A stretch of DNA of 34,109 nucleotides from Pseudomonadota bacterium (GCA_018240745.1 JAFEFF010000188.1:1-34109); one strand, 5' to 3'. Shown: positions 1-9,091, numbered from the stretch's first letter. Program-made: numbers and translations. Notes: generated from the sequence alone by a model not told the origin.

Positions 1-41
1 CCGAAGCCGGCCAGCCGGCCGCCTTCGACAATGCGCTTCAA
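1..41 (-). CDS. 5' end of an unidentified minus-strand gene (partial, TTG start)
   Basis: Reading leftwards, a TTG at 41-39 opens a frame that stays open to the window edge and begins MKRIVEGGRLAG. A good Shine-Dalgarno (AAGGA) ends eight bases before the TTG. The nearest ATG upstream (about 60) is in another frame and stops after five codons, so TTG is the likely start. Only about 13 codons are visible and the product cannot be named. It runs the same way as the CoA-transferase gene to its right but is separated from it by a palindromic repeat. Confidence 0.35.
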   Translation of the reverse strand, partial: MKRIVEGGRLAGF

Positions 42-62
42 GCTAACCGTCCTTGCTCATGG

Positions 63-222
63 TCCCTCTCCGCCACCAAGTGGGGGAGAGGGCGGGGCCC
101 ATTGCGAAGCAATGGGAGGGTGAGGTGGTCGGCGTCACAGAAACGTCGCGGGGTAGCGAAAGAAAAGATTCCCGACACCTCACCCTCCCCGCGCAAGCGC
201 GGGTCCCCTCCCTCTCCCCACG
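63..222. repeat. Large imperfect intergenic palindrome (CCTCACCCTCCC family)
   Basis: The 220-base gap between the partial left gene and the first CoA-transferase gene is almost filled by nested inverted repeats. GGGGAGAGGG and GGAGGGTGAGGTG on the left pair with CACCTCACCCTCC and CCCCTCCCTCTCCCC on the right, and small hairpins (CCCATTGCGAAGCAATGGG, CCGCGCAAGCGCGG) sit inside. Similar G/C-tract palindromes recur at about 1407-1550, 19882-20026 and 29874-30045. No gene was seen inside. It could act as a transcript end or as an mRNA-stabilising structure. Confidence 0.6.
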
Positions 223-261
223 CGTATGACGCGCGCGGAGAGGGCCTTCGATGGGGAGGAA

Positions 262-1386
262 TCACTCGCTGAACTCTCGGCGCACCTGGTCCGTGTGCTG
301 GCCGAGGTCCGGAACGTCGCCCAACCGTTCGCCCTGGCCGTCCCACGAGGCCGCGAGCGCCGGCACCGTGACATCGCCCTTCGACGATTTGAAATGCATG
401 CGGCGAAGCTGCGGATGCTTCGACAGGGCGGCGATGTTGCTGACGCGCGCCCAGGCGATCTGCGCCGCGTCGAGCCGCGTCGCCAGCTCCGCGAAGGTGA
501 TCTTCGAAAAGGCCTCGCGCACGATAGAGTTGGTGTCGTCGCGCCGCTCGTTGCGGGCGATACCGGTCGCGTACTTCGGGTCCTTCTCGAGCCCCGGCCG
601 GTCGATCACGCTGTGGCACAGCCGCTCGAACTCGCGATCGTTCTGGATCGAGATGAGGACGGGCACGTCGTCGCTCGACGGATAGACGCCGTAAGGAGCG
701 ATGAACGGATGGGTGAGGCCGAGTCGCGGCCATTCGTAGGCGGAGTAGTCCATTGCCAGCAGCGGCACCGCCATCCATTCGGCCATCGATGAGAACAGCG
801 AGACCTTGATCGCGCGGCCCTCGGCCGTCTTCTGCCGCGCGATCAGCGCCTCGAGCACGGCGGCATGGGCGTACATGCCGGTGCCGATGTCGGTCGCCGA
901 GATGCCGACGCGGCCCGGCGCATGCTCGGTGCCGGTGATCGAGGCCAGCCCGCTCTCGGCCTGCACCAGCAGGTCGTAGGCACGGCGGTTCTTGTAGGGG
1001 CCATGGTCGCCGTAGCCCGAGACATCGACGGTGATCAATTGCTTGTGCTTGGCCCGCATCGCGGCCGAGCCGAAGCCCGCGCGCTCGGCGGCGCCGGGCG
1101 CCAGGTTCTGGATCAGCACATCGGCCTTGCCGATCAGGCGCTGCAGCAGCGCGGAATCCCCCGCCTTCTTGAAGTCGAGCGCGACCGACTGCTTGCCGCG
1201 GTTCAGCCAGACGAAATAACTGCTGAGGCCATGCACGTAGCTGTCGTAGCCGCGCGCGAAATCGCCTTCGGGTCGCTCGATCTTGATCACCCGCGCACCG
1301 GCATCCGCCAGGCGAGCCGAGCAATAGGGAGCGGCCACCGCCTGCTCGACGCTCACCACCAACAGGCCGTCCAACGCTCCGGGCAT
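262..1386 (-). CDS. CaiB/BaiF family (class III) CoA-transferase
   Basis: Predicted to move CoA between an acyl-CoA donor and an acid in the cytosol, as formyl-CoA and carnitine-CoA transferases do. The 374-residue chain opens MPGALDGLLVVSVEQAVAAP, then LADAGARVIKIERPEGDFAR, the usual family start, and has VALDFKKAGD and DVLIQNLAPGAAERAG, typical of the Rossmann half. DVSGYGDHGPYKNRRAYDLL is the family core leading to the catalytic region, where ITGTEHAPGRVGISATDIG is also characteristic. The ATG at 1386 is preferred over an upstream in-frame GTG at 1419 because GAGGGAG lies just before it and homologues start at this point. The substrate is unknown. It is divergent from a second CoA-transferase at 1586, with a palindromic repeat between them. 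Confidence 0.93.
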   Translation of the reverse strand: MPGALDGLLVVSVEQAVAAPYCSARLADAGARVIKIERPEGDFARGYDSYVHGLSSYFVWLNRGKQSVALDFKKAGDSALLQRLIGKADVLIQNLAPGAAERAGFGSAAMRAKHKQLITVDVSGYGDHGPYKNRRAYDLLVQAESGLASITGTEHAPGRVGISATDIGTGMYAHAAVLEALIARQKTAEGRAIKVSLFSSMAEWMAVPLLAMDYSAYEWPRLGLTHPFIAPYGVYPSSDDVPVLISIQNDREFERLCHSVIDRPGLEKDPKYATGIARNERRDDTNSIVREAFSKITFAELATRLDAAQIAWARVSNIAALSKHPQLRRMHFKSSKGDVTVPALAASWDGQGERLGDVPDLGQHTDQVRREFSE

Positions 1387-1406
1387 TTCGCTCCCTCGTC
1401 TTGTTT

Positions 1407-1550
1407 CCTCCCTGCGCATCAGCGCGGGGAGGTGCCCGCGTCATACGCGGGCGGAGGGGTCACGGGCCACAGTCTTGTTGTCGCCCATGACCCCTCCGGC
1501 GCAGAAGACTGCGCCACCTTCCCATGCTTCGCATAGGGAGGAGAGCAGAT
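1407..1550. repeat. Palindromic repeat between divergent CoA-transferase genes
   Basis: The divergent intergenic gap consists of paired segments: CCTCCCTGCGC...GCGGGGAGG, CCCGCGTCATACGCGGG, GGAGGGGTCA...TGACCCCTCC, and TTCCCATGCTTCGCATAGGGA. The arrangement closely matches the repeat at 19882-20026 between the two metH genes. Any promoters for the two flanking genes must lie in or at the edges of this element. No clear -35/-10 pair was recognised. Confidence 0.65.
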
Positions 1551-1585
1551 TACGATGAGCGATAGTAAGCCGAGTGAGGAACGAA

Positions 1586-2791
1586 ATGCCGGGACCGCTG
1601 GCGGGCGTGAAGGTGATCGATCTGACGGCCGTGCTGCTGGGGCCGTTCGCCACGCAGCACCTGGCCGACATGGGCGCCGACGTGATCAAGGTCGAGCCGC
1701 CGGAGGGCGATCTGCTGCGTCTGTCGGGCGGCTCGATGGGCCGCGACAAGAGCATGGGCCCGATCTACATGGCGGCCAACCGCAACAAGCGCTCGCTCTG
1801 CCTCGACCTCAAGAAACCCAGGGCGGTCGAGATCCTGAAGGGCCTGATCAAGGGCGCCGACCTGTTCATCCACAACAGCCGGCCGGCGGCGATCGAGCGG
1901 CTGGGCCTGGGCTACGAGGACTTGAAGAAGGTGAACCCGTCGATCATCTACGCCTACTCGCTGGGCTATGCGCGCAAGGGCCCGTACGGCCACAAGCCGG
2001 CGTTCGACGACCTCGTGCAGGGCGTGTCGGGCGCGGCCTCGCTGCAGAGCCGGGTCGACGGCGAGGCGCCGAAGTTCATACCGAGCCTGATTGCCGACAA
2101 GACGACCGGGCTCCATCTCTGCATCGCCGTGCTGGGCGCGCTTTACCATCGCAAGTGTACCGGCGAGGGCCAGTTGATCGAGGTGCCGATGCTGGAGACG
2201 CTGGCCTCGTTCTGGCTGACCGAGCATCTGTTCGGCGAGACATGGACTCCGGGGCGCGGCGCGATGGGCTACGACCGCATCATCAACAAGTACCGCCATC
2301 CGTTCCCGACCCTGGACGGCTACATCTGCGCGCTGCCCTACACCGACGCGCACTGGGTGAAGTTCTTCGAGATCGTCGAGCGGCCCGACCTTGCCAAGGA
2401 CCCGCGCTTCTGCGACCGCACGGTCCGGCCCAAGCACTTCAGCGAGCTCTACCAGGTGCTCGACGCGCTGATGAAGCACCGCAAGACGCAGGACTGGCTC
2501 GACGAGCTCGACGAGGCCGACATTCCGGCGATGCCGGTGAACACGCTCGAAGACCTGTTCGACGACCCGCACCTCAAGGCGACCGGCTTCTTCACCGACC
2601 GCGAGCATCCGACCGAGGGCCTGATCAAGACCTTCAAGAGCCCGCTCGACTTCGAGAAGACGCCGGTCGAGTTCCGCCGCCATGCGCCGCGCATCGGCGA
2701 GGACGGTGTCGAGGTGCTGCGCGAGGCGGGCCTGAGCGACGCCGACATCGCCGCGTTGAAGACCGACAAGACCTTGATCGTCCCCTCATGA
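1586..2791 (+). CDS. CaiB/BaiF family (class III) CoA-transferase
   Basis: A second class III CoA-transferase of 401 residues. It starts MPGPLAGVKVIDLTAVLLGP, followed by LADMGADVIKVEPPEGDLLR, the conserved N-terminal CoA-binding segment. LFIHNSRPAAIERLGLGYED, IIYAYSLGYARKGPYGHKPA and FDDLVQGVSGAASLQ are the family core, with Asp in FDDLVQ at the usual catalytic aspartate position. RHPFPTLDGYICALPYTDAH belongs to the small domain. The ATG at 1586 has GAGGA a few bases upstream and gives the standard start; an in-frame GTG at 1574 is an alternative. It diverges from the other CoA-transferase and is about 1.6 kb upstream of three acyl-CoA dehydrogenase genes, which suggests a shared role in breakdown of an unusual acid. 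The substrate cannot be read from sequence. Confidence 0.95.
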   Translation: MPGPLAGVKVIDLTAVLLGPFATQHLADMGADVIKVEPPEGDLLRLSGGSMGRDKSMGPIYMAANRNKRSLCLDLKKPRAVEILKGLIKGADLFIHNSRPAAIERLGLGYEDLKKVNPSIIYAYSLGYARKGPYGHKPAFDDLVQGVSGAASLQSRVDGEAPKFIPSLIADKTTGLHLCIAVLGALYHRKCTGEGQLIEVPMLETLASFWLTEHLFGETWTPGRGAMGYDRIINKYRHPFPTLDGYICALPYTDAHWVKFFEIVERPDLAKDPRFCDRTVRPKHFSELYQVLDALMKHRKTQDWLDELDEADIPAMPVNTLEDLFDDPHLKATGFFTDREHPTEGLIKTFKSPLDFEKTPVEFRRHAPRIGEDGVEVLREAGLSDADIAALKTDKTLIVPS

Positions 2792-2810
2792 GCCTACACA
2801 TGAGCCTACA
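2787..2810. repeat. Perfect 12-bp tandem duplication over a stop codon
   Basis: CATGAGCCTACA occurs twice in a row. The first copy contains the TGA that ends the upstream CoA-transferase gene. It looks like a recent replication-slippage duplication. The remaining bases up to 2893 show no gene and no strong hairpin. Confidence 0.8.
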
Positions 2811-2893
2811 ATCGTGGGGCTGGCCGCATCTGGCTCCTGTCCGCGACGGGAGGGCACCCGGATGTTGCCGCTGATCGGCGGTGCTGGTGAATG

Positions 2894-3073
2894 TCAGTCG
2901 ATCGCGTCGGCCGTCTTGTCGAGCGGATAGGCGACCACGTCGCCGGCCACCGGAACGATCTTTACGGCCGCGCTGGTGGTGCGCACCGGAAAGGCGACAA
3001 CGCCGCAACCGGCCAGGCTGGTGGTCAGGCTGGCGGCGGCAGCGAAAGCGAGGAGGATACGCGGAAGCGACAC
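2894..3073 (-). CDS. Small lipoprotein (59 aa)
   Basis: A short minus-strand gene starting with GTG at 3073 and preceded by AAAGGA at good spacing. The product has a basic start (SLPRILL), a hydrophobic run rich in Ala and Leu, and the lipobox LAGC with Cys at residue 23, so it should be lipidated and held at the membrane. The mature part is only about 37 residues, ending in VAYPLDKTADAID. The pattern 'Cys, VKIVPVAGDV, PLDKTADAID' resembles short alphaproteobacterial lipoproteins of the DUF6726 / NF038104 kind, whose role is not known. The gene is divergent from the SRPBCC-nucleotidyltransferase fusion gene, with 68 bases between starts. Confidence 0.7.
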   Translation of the reverse strand: MSLPRILLAFAAAASLTTSLAGCGVVAFPVRTTSAAVKIVPVAGDVVAYPLDKTADAID

Positions 3074-3141
3074 GATCCCGTCCTTTCTGGAGGACGAACG
3101 GTTTCGACCGGCCGGGGGTTGCGGCTAGATTTCCAGCCGTC

Positions 3142-4305
3142 ATGAGGAACCATTCGATTTCCTGTGTCATGCGCGCGCCGCGCGAGGCGGTCTGGCGCGC
3201 CTGCAGCGAGCCGCGCGAGCTCGTGCGCTGGCGCTTTCCGCTGGACATGACGGCGCGCCTGCTCGCCGCCGGCGATGCGAGCTACCGCATGACGCTCCGC
3301 TATGAGGACGGACGCGCCGACACGTTCGGCTCGACGTTCGTCGCGCGCGTGCCGAACGAGCAGGTTGTCGAACGCATCCGCTTCGACGCGCCGGAGCGTG
3401 CCGGCGAGATGACCGTGACGACGGTGCTGCGCGACGTCGCAGGCGGCACCGAGGTCGCCATGCGGTTCGACAACCTGCCGGCGGGCGTCAGGCCCGAGGA
3501 CAACGAGGAGGGCACGCGCCAGGCGCTGGTGCGGCTGGCCGAGCTGGTCGAGGTGCGCGCCAACATCGATCGAAGACTGGCCGGGATCGAGCGCACGTTC
3601 GGCGTCGAGATCTTCTACGCCTGCGAATCGGGCAGCCGGGCGTGGGACTTCGCCTCGCTCGACAGCGACTACGACGTGCGCTTCCTCTATCGCCATCCGC
3701 GCGACTGGTACCTGTCGCTGGACGAGCAGCGCGACGTCATCGAGACGCCGATCGAGGGCGTCTACGACGTCAACGGCTGGGACCTGCGCAAGGCGCTGCG
3801 GCTCGCGCTCAAGGGCAACCCGGTCCTGTTCGAATGGCTGAGCTCGCCGACCCGTTACCTCGAGCGGCCGCTGGCTGCGCGCTTCCATGACATGGCCTTG
3901 TCGGTATTCGATCCGGTGAAAGCCTATCGCCACTATCTCAGCATGGCGCGCGGCCAGCGGCGCACCTACCTGATGGGCGAGACGGTGCGCCAGAAGAAGT
4001 ACTTCTATGCCGTGCGGCCGCTGCTCGCCTGCCACTATCTGCTCGCCGCGCGCAGCCTGGTGCCGATGCGCTTTCTCGACCTGATGGATGCGGTGACGCC
4101 GCCGGCCGACGTGCGCGAGACCCTGATCGAGATGCTGCGCACCAAACGTCGGGCGAGCGAAGCCGCCGAAGCGCAGCGCCTGCCGGTGCTCGACCGCTGG
4201 ATCGGGCAGAGCCTGGAGGCGCTCGAAGCCCGCGCGCCGGACCCGGTTGCACCGGCAGACCGGGCGCCGCTCGAGCAGTTTTTCCGTTTTGCCATTGGTG
4301 CTTGA
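3142..4305 (+). CDS. SRPBCC (AHSA1-like) domain fused to RlaP-type nucleotidyltransferase
   Basis: The 387-residue chain carries two unrelated domains. Residues 1-138 are an AHSA1/SRPBCC-type lipid- or ligand-binding fold: a start with APREAVWRACSEPRELVRW, central strands with YEDGRADTFGSTFVARVPNE, and a closing helix TRQALVRLAELVE. From about 140 the protein is a DNA polymerase beta superfamily nucleotidyltransferase of the RlaP type: CESGSRAWDFASLDSDYDVR (GS at 164-165, acidic pair D176/D178), then VNGWDLRKALRLALKGNP and EWLSSP. RlaP relatives are linked to RNA repair in some bacteria, but the substrate here is unknown. The two parts meet with no linker. The start at 3142 has only a weak ribosome site but fits the SRPBCC family start. 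Confidence 0.85.
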   Translation: MRNHSISCVMRAPREAVWRACSEPRELVRWRFPLDMTARLLAAGDASYRMTLRYEDGRADTFGSTFVARVPNEQVVERIRFDAPERAGEMTVTTVLRDVAGGTEVAMRFDNLPAGVRPEDNEEGTRQALVRLAELVEVRANIDRRLAGIERTFGVEIFYACESGSRAWDFASLDSDYDVRFLYRHPRDWYLSLDEQRDVIETPIEGVYDVNGWDLRKALRLALKGNPVLFEWLSSPTRYLERPLAARFHDMALSVFDPVKAYRHYLSMARGQRRTYLMGETVRQKKYFYAVRPLLACHYLLAARSLVPMRFLDLMDAVTPPADVRETLIEMLRTKRRASEAAEAQRLPVLDRWIGQSLEALEARAPDPVAPADRAPLEQFFRFAIGA

Positions 4306-4428
4306 CGCAGGAATTTCCAGCGTAAAGTCGTTCCGCTGAATGGCGCTTCGAGCCGCAATCCGGTTGTGCGTTCCGGTCTCGCGGCTAAACTCCGGCCGAA
4401 TCCGAAAGGTCGCAAGCGGGAGGGATCG

Positions 4429-5625
<1,197 letters not shown>

Positions 5626-5632
5626 TGATCAC

Positions 5633-5712
5633 CCGTCGTCCCGAGCGTAGCCGAGGGACCTCTCTTCTCGTCGACACGAAAAAAGGCCCCTCGGCTTCGC
5701 TCGGGGCGACGG
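5633..5712. repeat. REP-like hairpin, copy 1
   Basis: CCGTCGTCCCGAGCG, then AGCCGAGGGA, pairs with CCCTCGGCTTCGCTCGGGGCGACGG about 35 bases later, giving a long stem. The spacer contains a run of six A. A near-identical element occupies the matching position after the next dehydrogenase gene (6888-6965). It lies entirely between the stop of one gene and the ribosome site of the next. Confidence 0.8.
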
Positions 5713-5719
5713 AGTAATC

Positions 5720-6883
5720 ATGGACCTTGCCCTCAAGCCCGAACACAAAGCCTTCGCCGACGAGGTCCGCGCCTTCACGCGCGCGAACCTGTCGCCCGCG
5801 ACCAGGGAGAAGACCGTCTCCGGCAAGCACTACGACCGCGCCGACCATGTCGTGTGGCAGCAGGCGCTGGGGAAGAAGGGCTGGCTGCCCTACACCTGGC
5901 CGAAGAAGTATGGCGGGCCGGGCTTCGACGTCACCCAGCGCTTCCTGTTCGAGAACGTGCTGGCCGAGGAGGGCGCGCCGCGCATCATCCCGTTCGGCGT
6001 GAAGATGGTCGGGCCGGTGATCTACACCTTCGGTGACGACGCGCAGAAGGAGCGCTGCCTGCCCGGCATCCGCACCTCCGAGGTGCAATGGTGCCAGGGC
6101 TACTCCGAGCCGGGCGCCGGCTCCGACCTCGCCAGTCTGCGCACGCGCGCGGTCCGCGACGGCGATCACTACATCGTCAACGGGCAGAAGACCTGGACGT
6201 CGTTCGCCCACTGGGCCGACTGGATCTTCTGCCTGGTGCGCACCGATCCCGACGCCAAGCCGCAGGAGGGCATCTCCTTCCTGCTGATCGACATGAAGAC
6301 GCCCGGCGTCACGGTGCGGCCGATCATCATGGTCGACGGCGCGCACCACGTGAACGACGTGTTCTTCGACAATGTCAAGGTTCCGGCCGCCAACCTGATC
6401 GGCAGGGAGAACGAGGGTTGGACCTGCGCCAAGTTCCTGCTCGCCAACGAGCGGCTCGGCATCGCCGAGGTCCCGGCCTCCAAGCGCGGCGTGCGCTCGC
6501 TGTGGCAGCTGAACGACGATCCTTCGCTGAAGGAGAAGATCGCCGACGTCGATCTGCAGGTTCAGGCGCTGGAGATGAGCGAGCTGCGCGCCCTGTCGAC
6601 CCTGCAGCTCGGCGGTGCGCCGGGCCCCGAGGCGTCGATCCTCAAGGTGCGCGGCTCGGAGATCCAGCAGCGCATCGCCGAGCTCGCCATGGAGGCGGTC
6701 GGCGAGTACGCCGCGCCGTACCAGCCCGATCTGCTGTTCCGGGACACCAACGAGACGCCGATCGGCCCCGATCACGCCGCGCCCGCCGCGCCGCGCTATT
6801 TCAACATGCGCAAGACCACGATCTACGGCGGCAGCACCGAGATTCAGAAGAACATCGTGTCGAAAGCGATCTTGGGACTATAA
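5720..6883 (+). CDS. Acyl-CoA dehydrogenase, pimeloyl-CoA dehydrogenase large-subunit type (second paralog)
   Basis: The 387-residue chain aligns along its whole length with the product of 4429-5625 (MDLALKPEHKAFADEVRAFT; WCQGYSEPGAGSDLASLRTR; TWTSFAHWADWIFCLVRTDP; TIYGGSTEIQKNIVSKAILG). Most residues are shared. The main difference is a shorter segment around residue 260, where the first copy has about ten extra residues. Like its paralog it lacks the YEG-type Glu. GGAG lies five bases before the ATG. Tandem gene duplication that included the downstream REP-like hairpin is the simplest origin. The two copies may serve different chain lengths, or they may alternate as partner of the small subunit at 6985. 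Confidence 0.93.
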   Translation: MDLALKPEHKAFADEVRAFTRANLSPATREKTVSGKHYDRADHVVWQQALGKKGWLPYTWPKKYGGPGFDVTQRFLFENVLAEEGAPRIIPFGVKMVGPVIYTFGDDAQKERCLPGIRTSEVQWCQGYSEPGAGSDLASLRTRAVRDGDHYIVNGQKTWTSFAHWADWIFCLVRTDPDAKPQEGISFLLIDMKTPGVTVRPIIMVDGAHHVNDVFFDNVKVPAANLIGRENEGWTCAKFLLANERLGIAEVPASKRGVRSLWQLNDDPSLKEKIADVDLQVQALEMSELRALSTLQLGGAPGPEASILKVRGSEIQQRIAELAMEAVGEYAAPYQPDLLFRDTNETPIGPDHAAPAAPRYFNMRKTTIYGGSTEIQKNIVSKAILGL

Positions 6884-6887
6884 CATC

Positions 6888-6965
6888 CCGTCATCCCGAG
6901 CGCAGCCGAGGGATCTCTTTTGTTGCTGCAACGAAGAGGCCCCTCGGCTTCGCTCGGGGCGACGG
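6888..6965. repeat. REP-like hairpin, copy 2
   Basis: CCGTCATCCCGAGCGCAGCC and GAGGGATCTC pair with GGCCCCTCGGCTTCGCTCGG and GGCGACGG. It is the same family and in the same position relative to its gene as 5633-5712, with a different loop (TTTTGTTGCTGCAACG). Confidence 0.8.
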
Positions 6966-6984
6966 TCACTGGAGGAAGAGGGAA

Positions 6985-8127
6985 ATGGACCTGAGCCTGT
7001 CCGACGAACAGAAGCAGCTGCAGGATGCGGCCGAGCGCTTCGTGCGCGACAAGTACGCCTTCGAGAACCGGCGCAAGATCGCCGCGACCGACAAGGGTTT
7101 CCTGCCCGAGAACTGGGCGCAGATGGCCGAGCTCGGCTGGCTCGGCATGTCGTTCAGGGAAGAGGATGGCGGCTACGGCGGCGGCCCGATCGAGACCATG
7201 ATCGTCATGGAACAGTTCGGCAAAGGCCTCGTCCTCGAGCCGTTCCTGCCGACGGTGGTGCTGGGCGGCGGCATGATCGCCGCGGCCGGCTCGGCGGCGC
7301 AGAAGGAGGCCCTGCTGGCGCCGATGATCGAGGGCAAGAAGCAGTTCGCCTTCGCCTGGCTGGAGCGCCAGAGCCGCTACAACCTCGCCGACGTCTCGCT
7401 CAAGGCCGAGAAGAGCGGCGCGGGCTACACGCTGTCGGGCCACAAGGGCGTCGTCTACAACGCCGCCTCGGCCGACGACATCATCGTGCTGGCCCGCACC
7501 GCCGGCGGCGCGCGCGAGGAGAAGGGCCTCACCCTGTTCGTGGTCGACGGCAAGGCCAAGGGCCTGACGCGGCGCGACTATCCCACGCAAGATGCGCTGC
7601 GGGCGTCGGAGCTCACCTTCGACAAGGTCTCGGTCGGCGCCGATGCGGTGCTCGGCAAGGTCGACGGCGCCTTCCCGGTGGTCGAGGATGCGGTCGACCG
7701 CGCGATCGTGGCGCTGTGCGCCGAGGCGACCGGCTGCATGGACGCCATCAACGCGGCGACGCTGGAGTACATCAAGACCCGCAAGCAGTTCGGCGTGCCG
7801 ATCGGCAAGTTCCAGGTGCTGCAGCACCGCATGGTCGACTGCTTCACCAACGCCCAGGAAGCGCGCTCGATGACCCTGATGGCGACGCTCAAGATCGACG
7901 ACAAGGATCCGGTGGTGCGCCGCAAGGCGGCCTCGGGCGCCAAGGTGCAGATCGGCAAGTCGGGCAAGTTCTGCGGCCAGAGCGCGGTGCAGATGCACGG
8001 CGGCATGGGCGTCACCGACGAGCTGTCGGTCAGCCACTACTTCAAGCGGCTGACCATGATCGACCTGATGTTCGGCAACCAGCAGCACCACCTGACCCGC
8101 TACAGCAACCTCGCGATGGCGGCTTAA
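6985..8127 (+). CDS. Acyl-CoA dehydrogenase, pimeloyl-CoA dehydrogenase small-subunit type
   Basis: A 380-residue acyl-CoA dehydrogenase-fold protein, the length of PimD-like subunits. It begins MDLSLSDEQKQLQDAAERFV and has LGWLGMSFREEDGGYGGGPI, YIKTRKQFGVPIGKFQVLQH (an FAD-contacting helix) and AVQMHGGMGVTDELSVSHYF. The last motif, FGNQQHHL, stands where catalytic enzymes have YEGT.Q, so this chain may be structural or FAD-binding and need a large subunit. GGAGGAAGAGGGAA lies before the ATG. It ends the three-gene dehydrogenase run, which should be co-transcribed despite the intervening hairpins. The substrate is unknown. Confidence 0.92.
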   Translation: MDLSLSDEQKQLQDAAERFVRDKYAFENRRKIAATDKGFLPENWAQMAELGWLGMSFREEDGGYGGGPIETMIVMEQFGKGLVLEPFLPTVVLGGGMIAAAGSAAQKEALLAPMIEGKKQFAFAWLERQSRYNLADVSLKAEKSGAGYTLSGHKGVVYNAASADDIIVLARTAGGAREEKGLTLFVVDGKAKGLTRRDYPTQDALRASELTFDKVSVGADAVLGKVDGAFPVVEDAVDRAIVALCAEATGCMDAINAATLEYIKTRKQFGVPIGKFQVLQHRMVDCFTNAQEARSMTLMATLKIDDKDPVVRRKAASGAKVQIGKSGKFCGQSAVQMHGGMGVTDELSVSHYFKRLTMIDLMFGNQQHHLTRYSNLAMAA

Positions 8128-8132
8128 GTCGT

Positions 8133-8161
8133 CCTCTCCCCCGCTGACGCAGCGGAGAGGG
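8133..8161. terminator. GC-rich hairpin after the dehydrogenase run
   Basis: CCTCTCC and CCGCT pair with AGCGG and GAGAGG around the loop GACGC. It starts five bases after the stop codon. There is no T-run, so it is either a transcript-end hairpin that protects the 3' end or a short member of the local palindromic repeats. Confidence 0.45.
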
Positions 8162-8233
8162 AGTGACCACTGTCGGCGGCACTGCTGTTGCTCGGCGTCC
8201 AGACGCGTTAGGCTTTGGTCGCGGAGGAAAGCC

Positions 8234-9091
8234 ATGAGTTACGAGACGGTGCAGGTTCGCAAGCTCACCGGCGGCTGCGGCGCGGAGGTGCTGGGCGTCA
8301 ATCTCGAGGCGATGAGCAATCGCCAGTGGGACGAGGTTCATGCCGCCTTCGTCGAGCACGGCGTGATCTTCTTCCGCGAACAGACCCTCACGCCCGAGCA
8401 GCATATCGCGTTCGCCGAACGCTGGGCGCCGATCGACGTCAACAGGTTCTTCAAGTCTGTCGCCGGCTATCCGCAGATCGCCGAGGTGCGCAAGGAGCCG
8501 GAGCAGAAGACCAACATCGGCGGCGGCTGGCACACCGATCATTCCTACGACGCCGAGCCCGCGATGGGCTCGATCCTGCTGGCGCGCGAGCTGCCGGACG
8601 AGGGCGGCGACACGCTGTTCGCGAACATGTACCGCGCCTTCGAGACGCTCTCGCCCGGCCTGCAGCGCACGCTCGAGGGCATGAATGCGGTGCACGGCTC
8701 GGCGCACATATTCGGCAAGGGCGGCCTGAACGACCAGAACCCCGAGGGCAAGAGCCGCTACGGCAACCAGGAAAAGGTCGGCGCCGACGTGGTGCATCCG
8801 GTGGTGATCCGCCACCCGCTGAGCGGCCGCAAGGCGCTCTACGTCAATCCCGCGTTCACCCTGCGCTTCGAGCACTGGTCGGCGGAGGACAGCAGGCCGC
8901 TGCTCGAGCATCTCTACCGCCATGCCGCGCGGCCCGAGTTCACCTGCCGCTTCCGCTGGCGCGAGGGCTCGATCGCCTTCTGGGACAACCGCGCCACCTG
9001 GCACTACGCCGCCAACGACTATCACGGCGAGCGCCGGCTGATGCACCGCATCACCGTCTCCGGCTGCGCGCTGGAGGCCGCCGCCGGCTGA
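8234..9091 (+). CDS. TauD/TfdA family 2-oxoglutarate-dependent dioxygenase
   Basis: Predicted Fe(II)/2-oxoglutarate oxygenase of 285 residues. The metal triad is visible as His100-x-Asp102 in GGGWHTDHSYDAEPA and His257 in RATWHYAANDYHGERR, with an Arg about 11 residues further for 2-oxoglutarate. VIFFREQTLTPEQHIAFAER and LFANMYRAFETLSPGLQRTL are typical TauD helices. GGAGGAAA precedes the ATG. Members cleave taurine, 2,4-D, alkyl sulfates or other substrates, and nothing here decides which. Its 3' end overlaps, by 70 bases, the tail of an HNH endonuclease gene on the other strand. Confidence 0.93.
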   Translation: MSYETVQVRKLTGGCGAEVLGVNLEAMSNRQWDEVHAAFVEHGVIFFREQTLTPEQHIAFAERWAPIDVNRFFKSVAGYPQIAEVRKEPEQKTNIGGGWHTDHSYDAEPAMGSILLARELPDEGGDTLFANMYRAFETLSPGLQRTLEGMNAVHGSAHIFGKGGLNDQNPEGKSRYGNQEKVGADVVHPVVIRHPLSGRKALYVNPAFTLRFEHWSAEDSRPLLEHLYRHAARPEFTCRFRWREGSIAFWDNRATWHYAANDYHGERRLMHRITVSGCALEAAAG

